DNA of 64,000 nucleotides from Lasiosphaeria ovina (GCA_033439765.1 JAULSN010000003.1:3348001-3412000), one strand, 5' to 3'; positions 45,322 to 56,225 are shown, numbered from the stretch's first letter. Notes: a model not told the origin generated them from the letters alone. Program-made: numbers and translations.

Positions 45322-46812
45322 ATGCGTACATTCTTTTTTCTTGTTGCGCTGCCCGCCGTCGCCCTGGCAGTGCACCAGCCGCTCCTCCGCAGCCGGCAGT
45401 CCGAGTCCAACGGGGATTCGGTTTCTTGCGAAAGCTATGACTTGAAATCGTGCGGCGATGTCTGCATCGAAGCCGGCCAAACATGCTGCCCCGACTTGAC
45501 AGGAGGTTGTCCTCCCGAAACTGAATATTGCTCCCTTTCAGACGACGGCGTCTCGTATGGCTGCTGCCCCAACGGATTCACCTGCACTGGTTCTGTCCAC
45601 TATTCCGCTTCGTCTTCGACAATCACCGTCACGGACAGCTCGACTGTACCTGCAAGCACTGTGGTTTCGACTGTGCCTGCGAGCACTGTGGCTTCGACTG
45701 TGCCTGCAAGCACCGTGGCTTCGACTGTGCCTGCAAGCACCGTGGCTTCGACTGTGCCTGCAAGCACCGTGGCTTCGACTGTGCCTGCAAGCACCGTGGC
45801 TTCGACTGTGACGTCGACATTGGAAAGCTCGACCGTTTCGAGCACAGTTGCAACTTCGGCAGAGGTTTCGACGTCGGAGGCCGCGCCCAGCACCGTGGTC
45901 TCGACGTCGACATTCGAAAGCTCGACCGTTTCGAGCACAGTTGCAACTTCGGCAGAGGTTTCGACGTCCGAGGCACCGCCCAGCACCGTGATCTCGACGT
46001 CGACCACAACGGACATGTCCTCGGGCGGAGTCTCCTCGGCCCCGGCTTCGACCTCTGACGCCCCTGACAGCAGCATCGCCTCAACATCGACATCGTCTTC
46101 GACTTCAGCTGCCAGCGTCGTGTCTTCGGGCGATGTGAGTCCATCTTCGACCCCAGACGACAGCATGTCATCCGCCGAGGCGACAGCTTCCTCCATCGAG
46201 GCCACCGGGTCTGCGGCCCAGACATCAGCATCCACCACTGCCGCCTCAACCGAAAACGCTGTCCCGGCCAGCAACAGCAATGCCGGACCCAGTGACTCCC
46301 CAGTGTCGACATACGGGTTTGTGACATCGACCATTTACATCACGACCACAAAAACCATCACGTCGTGCGCGCCCACGGTCACATCCTGTCCGGCGCGGTC
46401 GACAGTGATCGTCACGGAAGTCGTGGCTGTCTCGACAACCGTGTGCCCCATCACCGAAGCTCCAGTGACTGAGGTCCCCAACACTGAACCCAGCGATACC
46501 GTCACCCCTATGATCACCGCAACTAGTGCGGCTGCAAGCGTGGCTCCCGCGGCCAACCCGCCTGCATCCAGCGGCAGCGGCAATGGAGAGGCGGCGACGA
46601 CTCTTCAAATTAACCCGACTGCATCCAGCGGTAGCGGCAATGGAGAGGCGGCGACGACTCTTCAAACTAATCCGACCGGCGGCTATCAAACAAAGACGGC
46701 CACGGCGTCGCAAAGCGTCGTCACGGCTGGCGCCGCAGAGAGCTTTGGTACTGCTTCGGTGATGCGTGTCGTCGGTTTGCTGGCTGGGGTGGTTGCGGTT
46801 GCGGTTTTCTGA
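45322..46812 (+). CDS. GPI-anchored Ser/Thr-rich cell-surface protein with N-terminal Cys-rich domain
   Basis: Intronless, 496 aa. The ATG at 45322 opens a signal peptide (MRTFFFLVALPAVALA). A short disulfide-rich granulin-like domain follows (about 30-95: CESYDLKSC, CCPDLTGGCPP, YCSLS, YGCCPNGFTC). The rest is Ser/Thr/Val/Ala repeat sequence suited to heavy O-mannosylation. It is built from six 9-residue TVPASTVAS units, two 31-residue TFESSTVSS units and two 19-residue SSGSGNGEAATTLQ units. The C-terminus has a small-residue omega region followed by a hydrophobic tail (VVGLLAGVVAVAVF), a GPI-attachment signal. Function: wall or plasma-membrane mannoprotein, perhaps adhesive or protective. 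The repeats make length variation between strains likely. Confidence 0.9.
   Translation: MRTFFFLVALPAVALAVHQPLLRSRQSESNGDSVSCESYDLKSCGDVCIEAGQTCCPDLTGGCPPETEYCSLSDDGVSYGCCPNGFTCTGSVHYSASSSTITVTDSSTVPASTVVSTVPASTVASTVPASTVASTVPASTVASTVPASTVASTVPASTVASTVTSTLESSTVSSTVATSAEVSTSEAAPSTVVSTSTFESSTVSSTVATSAEVSTSEAPPSTVISTSTTTDMSSGGVSSAPASTSDAPDSSIASTSTSSSTSAASVVSSGDVSPSSTPDDSMSSAEATASSIEATGSAAQTSASTTAASTENAVPASNSNAGPSDSPVSTYGFVTSTIYITTTKTITSCAPTVTSCPARSTVIVTEVVAVSTTVCPITEAPVTEVPNTEPSDTVTPMITATSAAASVAPAANPPASSGSGNGEAATTLQINPTASSGSGNGEAATTLQTNPTGGYQTKTATASQSVVTAGAAESFGTASVMRVVGLLAGVVAVAVF
45640..45801. repeat. Coding minisatellite, six 27-bp units
   Basis: Six head-to-tail 27-bp units beginning TCGACTGTGCCTGCAAGCAC, each encoding nine residues. 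Units 3-6 are virtually identical. Two 93-bp units (45814-45906, 45907-45999) and two 57-bp units (46564-46620, 46621-46677) follow in the same gene. Confidence 0.95.
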
Positions 46813-47132
46813 GATGGTTTCCACATGGGGGTGTGACTGGGCTTTTCTTTTGATGATAGATGGTTGTCTAATTACTGCTAATTAAGGAGAATTCAGATAA
46901 GAGGTCAAATTAATCAATTTCATTCAAGTCTGGAAACTAGTCAACGAACAACGATCTTGAAGTGGATGGATTTGTGCTGCTCTCTAGTCTCTCCAAGATT
47001 GCTCGCTTTAAAATAAGGCAGCTGATGAGAGATAAAAACAGAGGCAAAAAGTACCGAAGAAATGTGAACATTTTAGACAGACAATGGGATGAAAACGGGT
47101 TAGTGACGGATAGCAAAAAGGAGAAAAGGATT
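46813..47132. other. Intergenic, no gene seen
   Basis: AT-rich 3' flank of the GPI-protein gene. Nothing coding recognised. Confidence 0.45.
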
Positions 47133-47216
47133 GGGGCTGTCCGGGGATTGAACCCGGGACCTCTCGCATGCTGAGTGCAACCCAAAGCGAGAATCATACC
47201 TCTAGACCAACAACCC
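47133..47216 (-). tRNA. tRNA-Pro (anticodon TGG) with intron
   Basis: The minus strand folds as a cloverleaf. Acceptor stem GGGTTGT/ACAGCCC has discriminator C. The D arm is TGGTCTAGAGGTATGA, and the anticodon stem CTCGC/GCGAG encloses TTTGGG (anticodon TGG) plus an intron of about 12 nt. The T arm is GGGTTCAATCCC with a consensus B box. The sequence closely follows the eukaryotic tRNA-Pro pattern. Confidence 0.92.
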
Positions 47217-47777
47217 TGAGCTTCGCTGAATGATTATGTAAGTTAGTTAAACTGCATCAGCCCTATAAGCCCCGTCTGATGCTCAAATTCCATCTGACTC
47301 GACCCCCCTTTCCCTTTCATCCTTTCACGCCATCATTCAGTTCTTATCCACGCATGGTTGAGCGATTCCTACAATTATGTGTTTTCCTCCTTTTTTTGCT
47401 AGTAACCAAACCTATTTTTCTCTCAGTTGTGATGACGCATCCGGTTGCAAATCACCAGTTCGAAACTTCCTTGAAGCACCTGTGTCGTTGCTCGGCTTCA
47501 TCCGGTCGCACCTCAGACAACTTCTCGACAGATGTACCAGAAAAGCTTGGAAATGACATACGATTAAATCTCCGCTACACACTACTTACCTTGCCTGACA
47601 CCTGATCCATGTCGCACACAACAGCGTCGCACGCCAGTCTATGCTCTATAAAGCACAGAGTGCTCCGCCTACATTGAGGGTAAACGTCATGTCCGCACCG
47701 GGCCTGATACCTCATATCTCGCCCGCTTACATCACTCTGGAATCTTATCATCCGTTTTCAGGATTCGGGATCCGACT
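47217..47777. promoter_or_regulatory. Upstream region of the BAHD acyltransferase gene
   Basis: 560 bp between tRNA-Pro and the BAHD start. AT-rich with CT tracts; no other gene. Confidence 0.4.
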
Positions 47778-49238
47778 ATGGACCCAGCAGGGTCAAAGCG
47801 GCGATGGATCTCGCAGCTGAGAGAAACGTTCCCCCTGACGGGCGTCGACCTGATCGCGCCAAAGGTCATGGCGCGGGGCGTCTACGGCTTCCCGTTTCCA
47901 GACCCCGCCGAAATTGAGCCCGCCGTGTCGTACCTCAGACAACGCTTCCACCTGGCACTACAGCGGTGGCCGTTCCTCGCCGGCCAAGTCGTGCAAGACG
48001 AGGGCGACCAGCATTTCAAGCTGGTCTTCTCGCACGACCCCGCTAACTTCAGCATCAACCGCTTCCCCGACGAAGTCTTTGACTTTCAGGTCCTGGGGAC
48101 GAGCGACTTTGCGTGGACATATGACGAGCTCAGCATGAACCGTGTCCCGCCGTCCGCTCTCACCAGGGACGTGTTCTCTCTCGAGCCCCACAACCCGGCC
48201 GTGGGCCGGCCGAACTACCCGGCCGCGCTGCGGGTGTCCTTCATCGACGGCGGCCTGCTGCTATGTTTCTCGCTCGACCACCGCGTCGTCGATGGCGTGT
48301 CGATCGTGCAGTTCGTTACCTTCTTTTCGAGCGCCGAGACAGCGGGGTTCGACGCCGCGTACTTCAACGACCTGCTGCAGCGCAGAAACGCCATCAACAC
48401 TATCCAAAACGGAACAGCCGCGGCCGATCTCACACGCTTGCCCAATCTCGACGTCGCCCCAGCAACCCCAGCAGCGCCCCCTAACGCGAACCTGTCGAGC
48501 GTCGCCCGGATCCTCGCCTTCTCGGCGGCCACAGTCGACAGCCTGCACGCCAGAGCGCTTCAGCACGTCAAACTATCCCACGGCACGTCATCGTTCCTCT
48601 CCAAACCCGACGTGCTCGGCGCCCTGGTGTGGCAGCACGTGTTGCGCGCGCGGCGGCCGCGGCTGCAGCCCGACGAGACGGCACGCTTCGCCAGCGCTTG
48701 CGACCTGCGCACGCGCAGCGCGGACCCGAGCATTACCGGGCCCCCGGCCTACTTTGGCAACATGTTCGTGCGGTCGACGGCCAGCGGCGCGGTGCGCGAC
48801 CTCGCGCCGGCCGCCGAGGCGCGCCGCCCTGTCACGCTGCAGCGCGTGGCCGAGACGGCGTGGCTCGTCCGCCGCGGCGTCGCGACGCTCAGACACCCGC
48901 ACGACGTGGCGGCCGCGGTGCGGTTGTGTGGTGTTGCCGGCAGCAGCAGCATCAGCAACGCGTTCACGTACGACCTCGACAAGGGCCGCACGGGGCTGAG
49001 CAATTCCATCACGACCCGCATGGGCGCTGATGTTATGTTTGCCCACGTCCCGGGCGTGCGCCCCGGCCCGCCCGGCTGGGTCCGCAAGACGTACTCGGCC
49101 ACCGAGGGCTCCATGAATATCCTGCCGCGCCGGGGCGGCGCCGCGGGCGCCGCCGACTGGGAGGTCTCCGTTGCGCTGCGGGTGGACGATATGGACAGGA
49201 TCTGCGCTGCGCAGGAGCTGGGACAGTATCTGCTGTAG
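47778..49238 (+). CDS. BAHD-family acyltransferase (fungal trichothecene-acetyltransferase-like branch)
   Basis: Intronless, 486 aa. The catalytic HxxxD motif is at His168-Asp172 within SLDHRVVDGVS. The N-terminal domain has the DLIAPKVMARGVYGFPF opening and the LRQRFHLALQRWPFLAGQV helix typical of fungal BAHD members. The C-terminal half carries YFGNMFVRST, the region equivalent to the structural DFGWG, and ends DWEVSVALRVDDMDRICA. These cytosolic enzymes move an acyl group from acyl-CoA to a hydroxyl or amine of a small molecule, often for self-protection or metabolite decoration. No biosynthetic core gene is nearby, so the acceptor is unknown. Confidence 0.87.
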   Translation: MDPAGSKRRWISQLRETFPLTGVDLIAPKVMARGVYGFPFPDPAEIEPAVSYLRQRFHLALQRWPFLAGQVVQDEGDQHFKLVFSHDPANFSINRFPDEVFDFQVLGTSDFAWTYDELSMNRVPPSALTRDVFSLEPHNPAVGRPNYPAALRVSFIDGGLLLCFSLDHRVVDGVSIVQFVTFFSSAETAGFDAAYFNDLLQRRNAINTIQNGTAAADLTRLPNLDVAPATPAAPPNANLSSVARILAFSAATVDSLHARALQHVKLSHGTSSFLSKPDVLGALVWQHVLRARRPRLQPDETARFASACDLRTRSADPSITGPPAYFGNMFVRSTASGAVRDLAPAAEARRPVTLQRVAETAWLVRRGVATLRHPHDVAAAVRLCGVAGSSSISNAFTYDLDKGRTGLSNSITTRMGADVMFAHVPGVRPGPPGWVRKTYSATEGSMNILPRRGGAAGAADWEVSVALRVDDMDRICAAQELGQYLL

Positions 49239-49869
49239 GTGTCGGCTTGCTAAGGGGGTTTTGGTGGATGTGAAGTGTATATAGTGAGTGTGGTGAGCGC
49301 GGTGAGTGCTGTTGGGTAATGCTAGGCCTGGAAGGGTCAAAAGCAAACTCGAGCCCAACACAGGTTGAGCGCTGTTGGTGGCAGGTTCGGGTACTCGCAA
49401 GCAGCTTGCGACTTGATCAAGTGGGCGATTTAGAAGCCCTGGCGAGTATGCGGCGTCTTGATGGTGATGGTGGGGTGGTCTCGTTGTTGGTTGAACTTGG
49501 TTGGTCTGATGAATATGACAAGCAAAAGATTAGTTCACAAATTCCAATCCCTGCTAGAATCAGCCCGGGTGCCACAAACCCCGGGTTACACGAACTGTCA
49601 GATGTTTAAACCAACCTGCTGCAGGCGTTGTCGTTCTCTAACATCGGGGGTAGCGGTGTAGGAGGCGTCGAGATGATGGCGATAACAGGCGAGCAGATGG
49701 TGGAGGTGGTCGTGCGCAGGAGTTCGACGAGCTGGAATCGAGGTTTTGATATTATCAGCGTCGCCCAAGCGATGCGCGATGGAGGGATTGGGTGAGCACG
49801 ATATGTCGGGGTGATGGCGACAACCTACCTCAGTACTACCTTCTATAGCCTATCTAGAAAGTTCGAACC
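49239..49869. other. Intergenic
   Basis: 3' flank of the BAHD gene followed by DNA leading into the NLR relic. Possibly more decayed NLR sequence, not recognisable. Confidence 0.35.
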
Positions 49870-50600
49870 ACTAGGAGCAGTAGCCAGACACACCCAAAAC
49901 AGCAACTTGCCCAGGCCAGGCTTGAACGACTCTCGGACACATATCTTTCATTCCAAGTCGGGCGGAGGAAGATTGTCGTCCGAGAACAAGTCTCCAAGGT
50001 GGTAAAATTCGTCTTCAAGTTCAAGGATGTGATTTCCTCAGCCATCTCAGCGGAGCCGCATGCTGGGCTGGCCTGGGCCGGAGTTTTAGTGATCCTCCCT
50101 GTAAGTGCCAACCGTCCCCCGCACGTCCAGTTTAGGTTGCTGATAGGTTTGCGTCGCTGCCAAGATGTTGGAGAACATATCCAAGCAAGACGAGGACGCC
50201 TTGGCAGGTGTGGAGCAACTTTCGTTGTGGCTTGTGCGATATCGCCTGGTCGAGGACCAAGTGGCAGAATGAACAGGCTGTTAAGACAAGGCTCGAGACT
50301 CCTGCCTATGACAGTTAAATGCCTGATTTCTAGCATGTAAGCACTAGGCCGTTGTTGGCGTAGATCAACACCTGTAAACGCGCCATTCCAAAGTGGCCCT
50401 GGTATGCAACAATTGGATGCAAATGGTAAACGAGATGAAAGACAAGGACGAAGAAATATTGAAAGGCGCTGCTGCATGGGCTGCTTGGATCTGAAGATGC
50501 GGGTCATGAACCGATCTCCGCATCGGGACGTTGTGAAGGAAGGTCCCGGACGAATCCTCTATAGATACTTGGAGCACATGCGTAGTTGCCCATTGGCTCG
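49870..50600 (+). pseudogene. NLR N-terminal (NACHT_N/NWD-type) domain relic
   Basis: Plus-strand reading gives LAQARLERLSDTYLSFQVGRR, then VSKVVKFVFKFKDVISSAIS and EPHAGLAWAGVLVILP. This is the signature of the helical N-terminal domain of fungal NACHT/NWD NLRs, where alanine-rich LAWAGV follows the helix. After a GT-AG-like break (about 50101-50137) comes LSLWLVRYRLVEDQV, matching the next conserved helix, but stops (TGA, TAA) interrupt it. A third block, WMQMVNEMKDKDEEILKGAAAWA at 50414-50487, continues the pattern. No NACHT P-loop follows. Only the N-terminal third survives. Confidence 0.55.
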
Positions 50601-52124
50601 TCATTCGTCAGGTATTGCTATTTCTAGGCCTCAGGGGAGGAAGTCAGTGAGGAATACATGACCGGCGTTAAGGCCTGGCCGCCCGCTCAGGGGCAGGGAA
50701 GTCTGTTGCGGCTGGCCTTCTACAGTCGGGTGGTGCCCGCGTTCCCTCCCGTGAGCTGCCTCGAGGAGACGGCGCCCCAGCACGAGTCGGCGCCGTGATA
50801 CCAAGCCTCTTCACACCCCTCAGAATTCCTCTTTCAGACGATTCCTCAGACGTCTAGATCTTCTCGGGACACGTGTTGACGCATTTGACCGTGTCTCTCT
50901 AAATAGAGTCGCCGAGGTATTTGGATGATCCATGCCTAATAGTAGGACGGTTTCCCATTGTAATTATTCCGGTGCTAGCGGTCATTTAGCTCTACTTCTC
51001 TTGGGTAGAAGTAACCGGTACTCAGAGATATAGAACAAAAAGGAGGAGTAAATGAGGCAGGTCCTTATTCCCACTATCTAAACTATAGGAACTGTAGCAG
51101 ATGGCTAAGCTAGATCAGCTGGACTATGACTACACTGCCGTACTGGAGCTTTGGGTCGCGTGGTTGGCATGGTGTGCTGACGAATTTCGACTAGGTTTGA
51201 CCTTATAGCCCTTATTCGGCTCGGCTTCATTCGGCTCGGTTAGCCGTGCCTCCTTTCGACATAAGTCTCCAGCGGTCAGGCAAATAGTATGAATTGGCTA
51301 TTTTCATGAGACCGATTCTGGGCCTAATCAGCTAGGGTTGAAGCAATTCAATATGATGCAGCACAGCCTGCCAAAATGGTATTTAAGGTGAGTAAGTGTG
51401 AGCAAACCTGAGCAAATCCCGAGTAAAGAACGAGCCGGGCTGAGCCAGGGTGAGCAATATCACGTGGGCGAGGTACAAAAATGGAAATGTATGTTTTGCC
51501 CAGATTCGTCCCACAGAACATATCAAATAAAGATATATCCCTAACTAGCGTTATTATCATTATCACCTGAATCCCCAACCCTTTTACTCCCAGCTGTAAA
51601 GCGCTGTTAGTTAAATGCGTCCTTACGATACTAGACTCGTCTCCCGGCTTCCTAGCCATTCTCATGTATTGTCTCATGTCGCTATCTTTCTTACCGGTCT
51701 GGTTGTTTGGTAATAATCTAAATCTCTGGGATCTCGCACCACAAGTAGCTCCCGCTGATCATATTGACTGGGTTAGGCTCGCAGCAGTCTACAATCCATG
51801 GCGCCGTGGAGTTGTTGCCGGGCAAAATGACGAAGTTGAGGTCTTGGGGGGTGGGTGCCAGAAAGGAAGAGGTTCCTGGCATCTAGCCAGCTCCGCTGAC
51901 TTGATGTCCAGGGCCCCGAATCACTTTCTTTTTGATGGTTTGTATAGTTGTGGCGGGGCGGGAGTAGCATGAAGCCTAGATGTGGGGTATGTTGATCATG
52001 GCTAGTGTCTAGGTCACATTATCTAGGTTCCGAAACTAAACTATATAGGGACCGAACTATGTAATAGGGAATAGTTCTTTCGCAAGTAACGGAAATAGCT
52101 CGACTAATACATCAGATATTTGCC
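50601..52124. other. AT-rich non-coding stretch
   Basis: No gene. Short related GAGCAAAC/TGAGC motifs recur at 51390-51455, and CGGCTCGG occurs twice near 51220-51240. Probably decayed repeat DNA. Confidence 0.4.
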
Positions 52125-52287
52125 ATGCCGAATTTCGACATTTTGCCCATCCATCTCCGCCACGTCCTCCACGCAAAAAGCCGCATGTGGGCAAGTGCGG
52201 CGGTGTGCCACACCTGGGAAGCCTCCTTCATCCTTATTGCTTTTAGTTTGCTTCACCCAAGTGCTCTGGCCGGCCACCAACTCTAGT
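52125..52287 (+). pseudogene. Possible F-box-like fragment
   Basis: From an ATG at 52125 about 54 residues read MPNFDILPIHLRHVLH, then MWASAAVCHTWEASF, ending at a TAG. The LPxHL...VL and VCHTWEASF spacing resembles an F-box alpha-helical motif, but the sequence stops at once afterwards. It could also be chance. If real, it is a truncated gene. Confidence 0.25.
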
Positions 52288-52293
52288 GTGTTT

Positions 52294-54287
52294 CTACCCT
52301 CTCACACTGGGTGTTGACCCCCTCAGGACAGAAAGAGCTGCGAGAGACAAAGCATATATTCCCGTTTCTAGAGTTGGCTGGATCAACGGGGCGTTGAATG
52401 GCGAGTGCTCAATCGGAACGACATCGGCAAAACGAATCCCATCTTTGCGGGCACGATCAAGCAGTTCGGGGTCCGCCCTGCCGAGAAACCAGAAAACGAA
52501 GGGTGCACCGACGGAGGTGGCTAGGCGAGAGAAGTCCTCACAGGGGTGATTTGGAACATGGTCAGAGACGTTATCGTAGCTGAAGAACTTGGTGAAGACA
52601 CCCGGCAACTGTTCCGATTGCTTGGGATTGTTCGTGGTCAAGGGCGCCCGCACCGATGTAGCGATCTGGGGTGGCTTGGCAGCACCGAATTCGATGCTTC
52701 TCGCTCCACGATCATCTTGATGCCGTCCAGCAACTGCGATTGGATCACCGGATCATATGCCTTGACGTCCAAGACGATGTCGGTATGACTCACCCACTCA
52801 GCTCCTGGTTCGCCAGCGTGCATCTCCTCGGTATAGATTGATGCGCAACCTCCTCCGTGGCTGACTTCGCGGACTAGTTCTTGGAGTGCCATAATGACTT
52901 TGCTCGCCACGACGGTAATGTCTACAGACATCTGCGGGTTGGCGGCATACCCTTCGCTGGAGAACATCCGGACTCGAATGGTGTCAGCCGCCACCAGGAC
53001 CGGTTCCGTCTTGATGCTGACAGAGCCGCTAGGAACCTGCATGAGGTGCTGCGCAAAAACTGCATCGGGATGAGGGACCCCAATCTTTTCATAGAGGCCA
53101 TCGTCTATCATTGTCTGAGCGCCTCCCGTCGCTTGGACGCCGTTGAGCCACACTGTTTGTTGATACTGTAACCGGTACTTCTCAGAAGCATACTGGGCGA
53201 AGAAGGTTTCACTAAAAAAGGCAATCCGCTTCAAGAAGCTGCAGGCGGAAAGGATGAGAATATTTGGGCTTCTTGCCATCTGAGAGAGCTTCTCGACGGC
53301 TCCGAGCCACATATCGAAATGTCGCTTCGGTGGACCCACATCCCGGATGTTTGGTGCGGGACTCGGGGCCGTGTCCGCAGAGTTCCGCAGGAGTGGTTCT
53401 TCCTCGCTTTCACTGACGATATTCGACGTAGTAGCTTGGCTAACACGGGAGTCGGGGGTCGCCCACGTCGCAACAAGCACGACGGCAAAAAGGCCAGCGG
53501 CCAGTGTGAAAGGTAGTACAAGGCTTCTAGCTAGCGCCCAGGACTCCACGGGCGGCGCAGTTACGTTTGCGACGTCCATTAGCAAAGCCATGAAATAAAA
53601 AGCCCCAGTCCTGTAGATGCGTCAGCAACTCGCGGTCCAGGTCATTCGACACCGCTGTGGTCGTCATTACAATACCTCTCAGAGATGCTCGTGAGGTCTG
53701 AGACAATGGACAAGACCATGGCTGCGAAGACACGAGAGCCTCCGCAAATGAGCTTTGCCAACGGTGCTACAAGTATGAGACTTGCCGGAAACTTCTCACT
53801 CCATAGCCCTAGCAGCTCTGTCATCTGAGCCAGACACCCGTGATTGATATATCACGCCACGTTTCCCTATTGCTCACCAATTGACAGCATGGCCAGTATA
53901 GCAAGAAGCCGGCCAACACATGAAAATGTCAGTACAGCTCGCCTGCCTAGGTCTAGTTTGTCCGCAACATGTCCCCAGACAAGGGCAGTCGCAATTGCTT
54001 CGTGCTGGGTTAGCCAGGAAGGCAATCAATGGGGTAAAGCCAGCCGAGCAGGCGAAGAACTTGCTGCTGAATCGGCTCAGCTTTACATTCCATTTCTGGG
54101 ATGGGCTGTTGACGGTCTCCCTCCCGGTCGCGGTAGTAGCGGCAAAGACGGCGGCATTCTCGACGAGCCGCATGGTGGGGACGCTCAAAAGCTCATCAAT
54201 ATAATAGTGAAAGTACACGACAAGACACAAGGATGCCAATGCGCGAGCCTTCTGGCTCCTAAGGGTGCACGGAATCCAGATCTTCAT
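52294..54287 (-). pseudogene. Chimeric MFS transporter :: M20 amidohydrolase pseudogene
   Basis: The 5' part is an MFS transporter. TM1 is at the ATG 54287, then CRYYRDREGD and IPEMECK loop motifs, and VWGHVADKL...GRRAVL (motif A). These are in three different frames owing to 1-nt shifts near 54170 and 54025. Two further exons follow (53676 upwards and 53610 downwards; intron 53675-53611) through TM7. Near 53120 the frame passes, without interruption, from a mid-transporter helix (QTVWLNGVQATG) into GAQTMIDDGLYEKIG, the middle of an M20/hippurate-hydrolase-like amidohydrolase. Homology continues (HPDAVFAQH, VDITVVASKVIMALQELV) to 52675. There a 1-nt shift moves the final M20 part (FTKFFSYDNVSDHVP, to 52294) into another frame. 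The C-terminal TMs and the N-terminal half of the peptidase are missing. A deletion joining two neighbouring same-strand genes is the simplest reading. Confidence 0.7.
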
Positions 54288-54993
54288 CGTTAGGTGTGTC
54301 GCGGTATCGGAATGAAGTAGACAAACACGAAGTGCGTGGTGTACCTCTTTCAATCGGAAGATGGAGCCAATCAAATAAAAATTCCGTTTGAAGGGCGGGC
54401 CAATGCAAACCACACCCCGAGCAGCATATATATATCGGCCTACGGCCGCCTGCTCAGGGCAACAGGAGAACACACACAACGAATCCATCACTTGAACCAC
54501 CAGCTTACAGCGCGCAGCGCACCCTGTTGATTCCAGTACCGGTACCCTGGTGATTCCAACAGTGATCCCTCTCAGGCTTGGAAGAATCCAGCATCTTGAC
54601 ACCACCATATTCAAGTTCCCTGCATTCATAACCGTCCCAGCGCCCTGCTCGATTCCCGCCAAGTTCTCTTAACGAACAAAACCGCAAATCCACCAGTCCA
54701 GGCCATCATTTCCTTATAGAACTACATACTCCGCTATGGCCCACAATCTAGTTAACACTTTCCTACGCATAGCAAAGGCAAACACGGAGAACCTCGGCAC
54801 CTTGTAATTACCCTCTCGCATACGTGTCTTTCTCGGTTATTAAGTTACCGGCCAAAAAAGCTTGATTCCCCCTCGCACCAATATATTCCTGCCACGGCCC
54901 CGACTACCGTATCTGGGGGAGTTCTCCTCGACCACATCAATACCGCTGAGAAAGAAGCCCCGGAGTCAGCGCGTTCCAAGATGGCCATGCCCT
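54288..54993. other. Intergenic, no gene seen
   Basis: Upstream of the MFS relic. A TATATATAT element at about 54427-54435 could be its old TATA box. Nothing coding. Confidence 0.4.
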
Positions 54994-55092
54994 ACGACGA
55001 CAGACAGGAAATACAGCCGCGCTTCCCGCACCACCACCCCAACACCGCTGCCGAGAACACCGCTGCCGACACCACCACCCCAACATATCCAC
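54994..55092. repeat. Direct repeat copy A
   Basis: About 95 bp (ACGACAGACAGGAAATACA start) is nearly identical to 55808-55902 (copy B), and its first half to 56170-56225 (copy C). All are in the same orientation, spaced about 815 and 360 bp. Confidence 0.85.
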
Positions 55093-55099
55093 CACCCAT

Positions 55100-55352
55100 G
55101 ATACACTGGAAGCGTGGCCGAATTGGCACCGCGATGTCCAAGAAATATTCCGGGCCATGTACTTTGAGCGCCCAGCGCATCCTGGGGGTGGTGCATGCTT
55201 CCAAAACAACATCCGCGGGTTCGGATATCTTGATCGCCGTAAGTGCCTGCCCACCATATCTGCGTGTCGTTCGCCTGTCTAGCACAATCTGACACGCTCG
55301 CTAGGTCATCGGCGTCACGGGGGCGGGCAAAACCAGCTTCATCATCATGGCT
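55100..55352 (+). pseudogene. Truncated P-loop GTPase/NTPase gene fragment
   Basis: A coding stretch (from MIHWKRG at 55100) ends SDILIA and is spliced through a GTAAGT...TAG intron (55239-55304) to VIGVTGAGKTSFIIMATN. Walker A GVTGAGKT sits at about 55311-55334. This is the opening of a fungal family of P-loop (AIG1/G-domain-like) proteins. The frame then collapses into basic and repeat sequence after about 55350, so switch/Walker B regions are absent. Parts of its first exon are duplicated downstream (56018-56080). Confidence 0.5.
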
Positions 55353-55572
55353 ACCAACAGAAAAAAAAAACTACGGAGACGCCCAAGCCCGAGTATGGTC
55401 CACAAACTACTCAACCTCGGCCACTACAAGCGCCGCCGACGCAAACGGCGTTATGGACAAATTACTCAACCTCGGCCACTCCCAGGGGGTGGTGGGGGGT
55501 GGATATGCTGGGCTTCGTCGCGGGCCGCGCGCTGGGGTGGATATTGTTTTGGAAGCATGCCCATATCTTAAA

Positions 55573-55987
55573 GAAGGTGGATGTTATTTTGGAAGTATAC
55601 CCTGACGAAGAGGCTCCCCTGCTCTCCCTGCAGGATGCGTATCCTGTGAGTGGCTATGTCAGGGTGGTGGTGCACCACCACCCTGGGAGTGGCCGAGGTT
55701 GAGAAGTTTGTGGTGCACAGGACCCCCCCCCTCCAAAAAAAAAAAAAAAAAAAAAGAGAGAGAGGGGGCCGCCAACTCGCACTACCCTACGGGCCTATGG
55801 GCGGGGGCGACGACAGACAGGAAATACAACCGCGCTTCCCGCGCCACCACCCCAACACCGCTGCCGAGAACACCGCTGCCGACAACACCACCCCAACATA
55901 GCCACTCCCAGGATGCGCATCCTGCAGGGAGAGCAGGGGAGCCTCTTATATGGGCATGCTTCCAAAACAACATCCACCTTCTTTAAG
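55573..55987. repeat. Imperfect inverted repeat (arms about 87 bp, loop about 240 bp)
   Basis: The left arm 55573-55659 is the reverse complement of the right arm 55898-55987 with about 10-15 mismatches. For example, GGCTCCCCTGCTCTCCCTGC on the left reads GCAGGGAGAGCAGGGGAGCC on the right. The loop contains a 27-nt A tract (55733-55757), a GA run and direct-repeat copy B. Part of the right arm also recurs at 55172-55216. No transposase is linked to it. Confidence 0.8.
55808..55902. repeat. Direct repeat copy B
   Basis: Near-identical to copy A (54994-55092). The segment just before it (about 55768-55808, GGGGGCCGCCAACTCGCACT) also has a second copy at about 56377-56417. Confidence 0.85.
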
Positions 55988-56169
55988 CCTCTTCGGCAGG
56001 GCATCCTGAATCGGCAGCGACGTGATGTACAGGAAATTTTCAGGGCCACGCCATCAAGCGGCCCGCGCATGGGCGCGGTGGTGCACCACCACCCCAACAT
56101 ATCCACCCCCAGGATGGTGATGCACCATCACCCCAACATATCCACCCCAGCGCGCGGCCCGCGACGAAG

Positions 56170-56225
56170 CACAGACAGGAAATACAACCGCGCTTCCCGC
56201 ACCACTACTCCAACATGTCCACCCC
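56170..56225. repeat. Direct repeat copy C (partial)
   Basis: Matches the first about 55 bp of copies A and B (ACAGACAGGAAATACAACCG start), with several substitutions. Confidence 0.75.
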
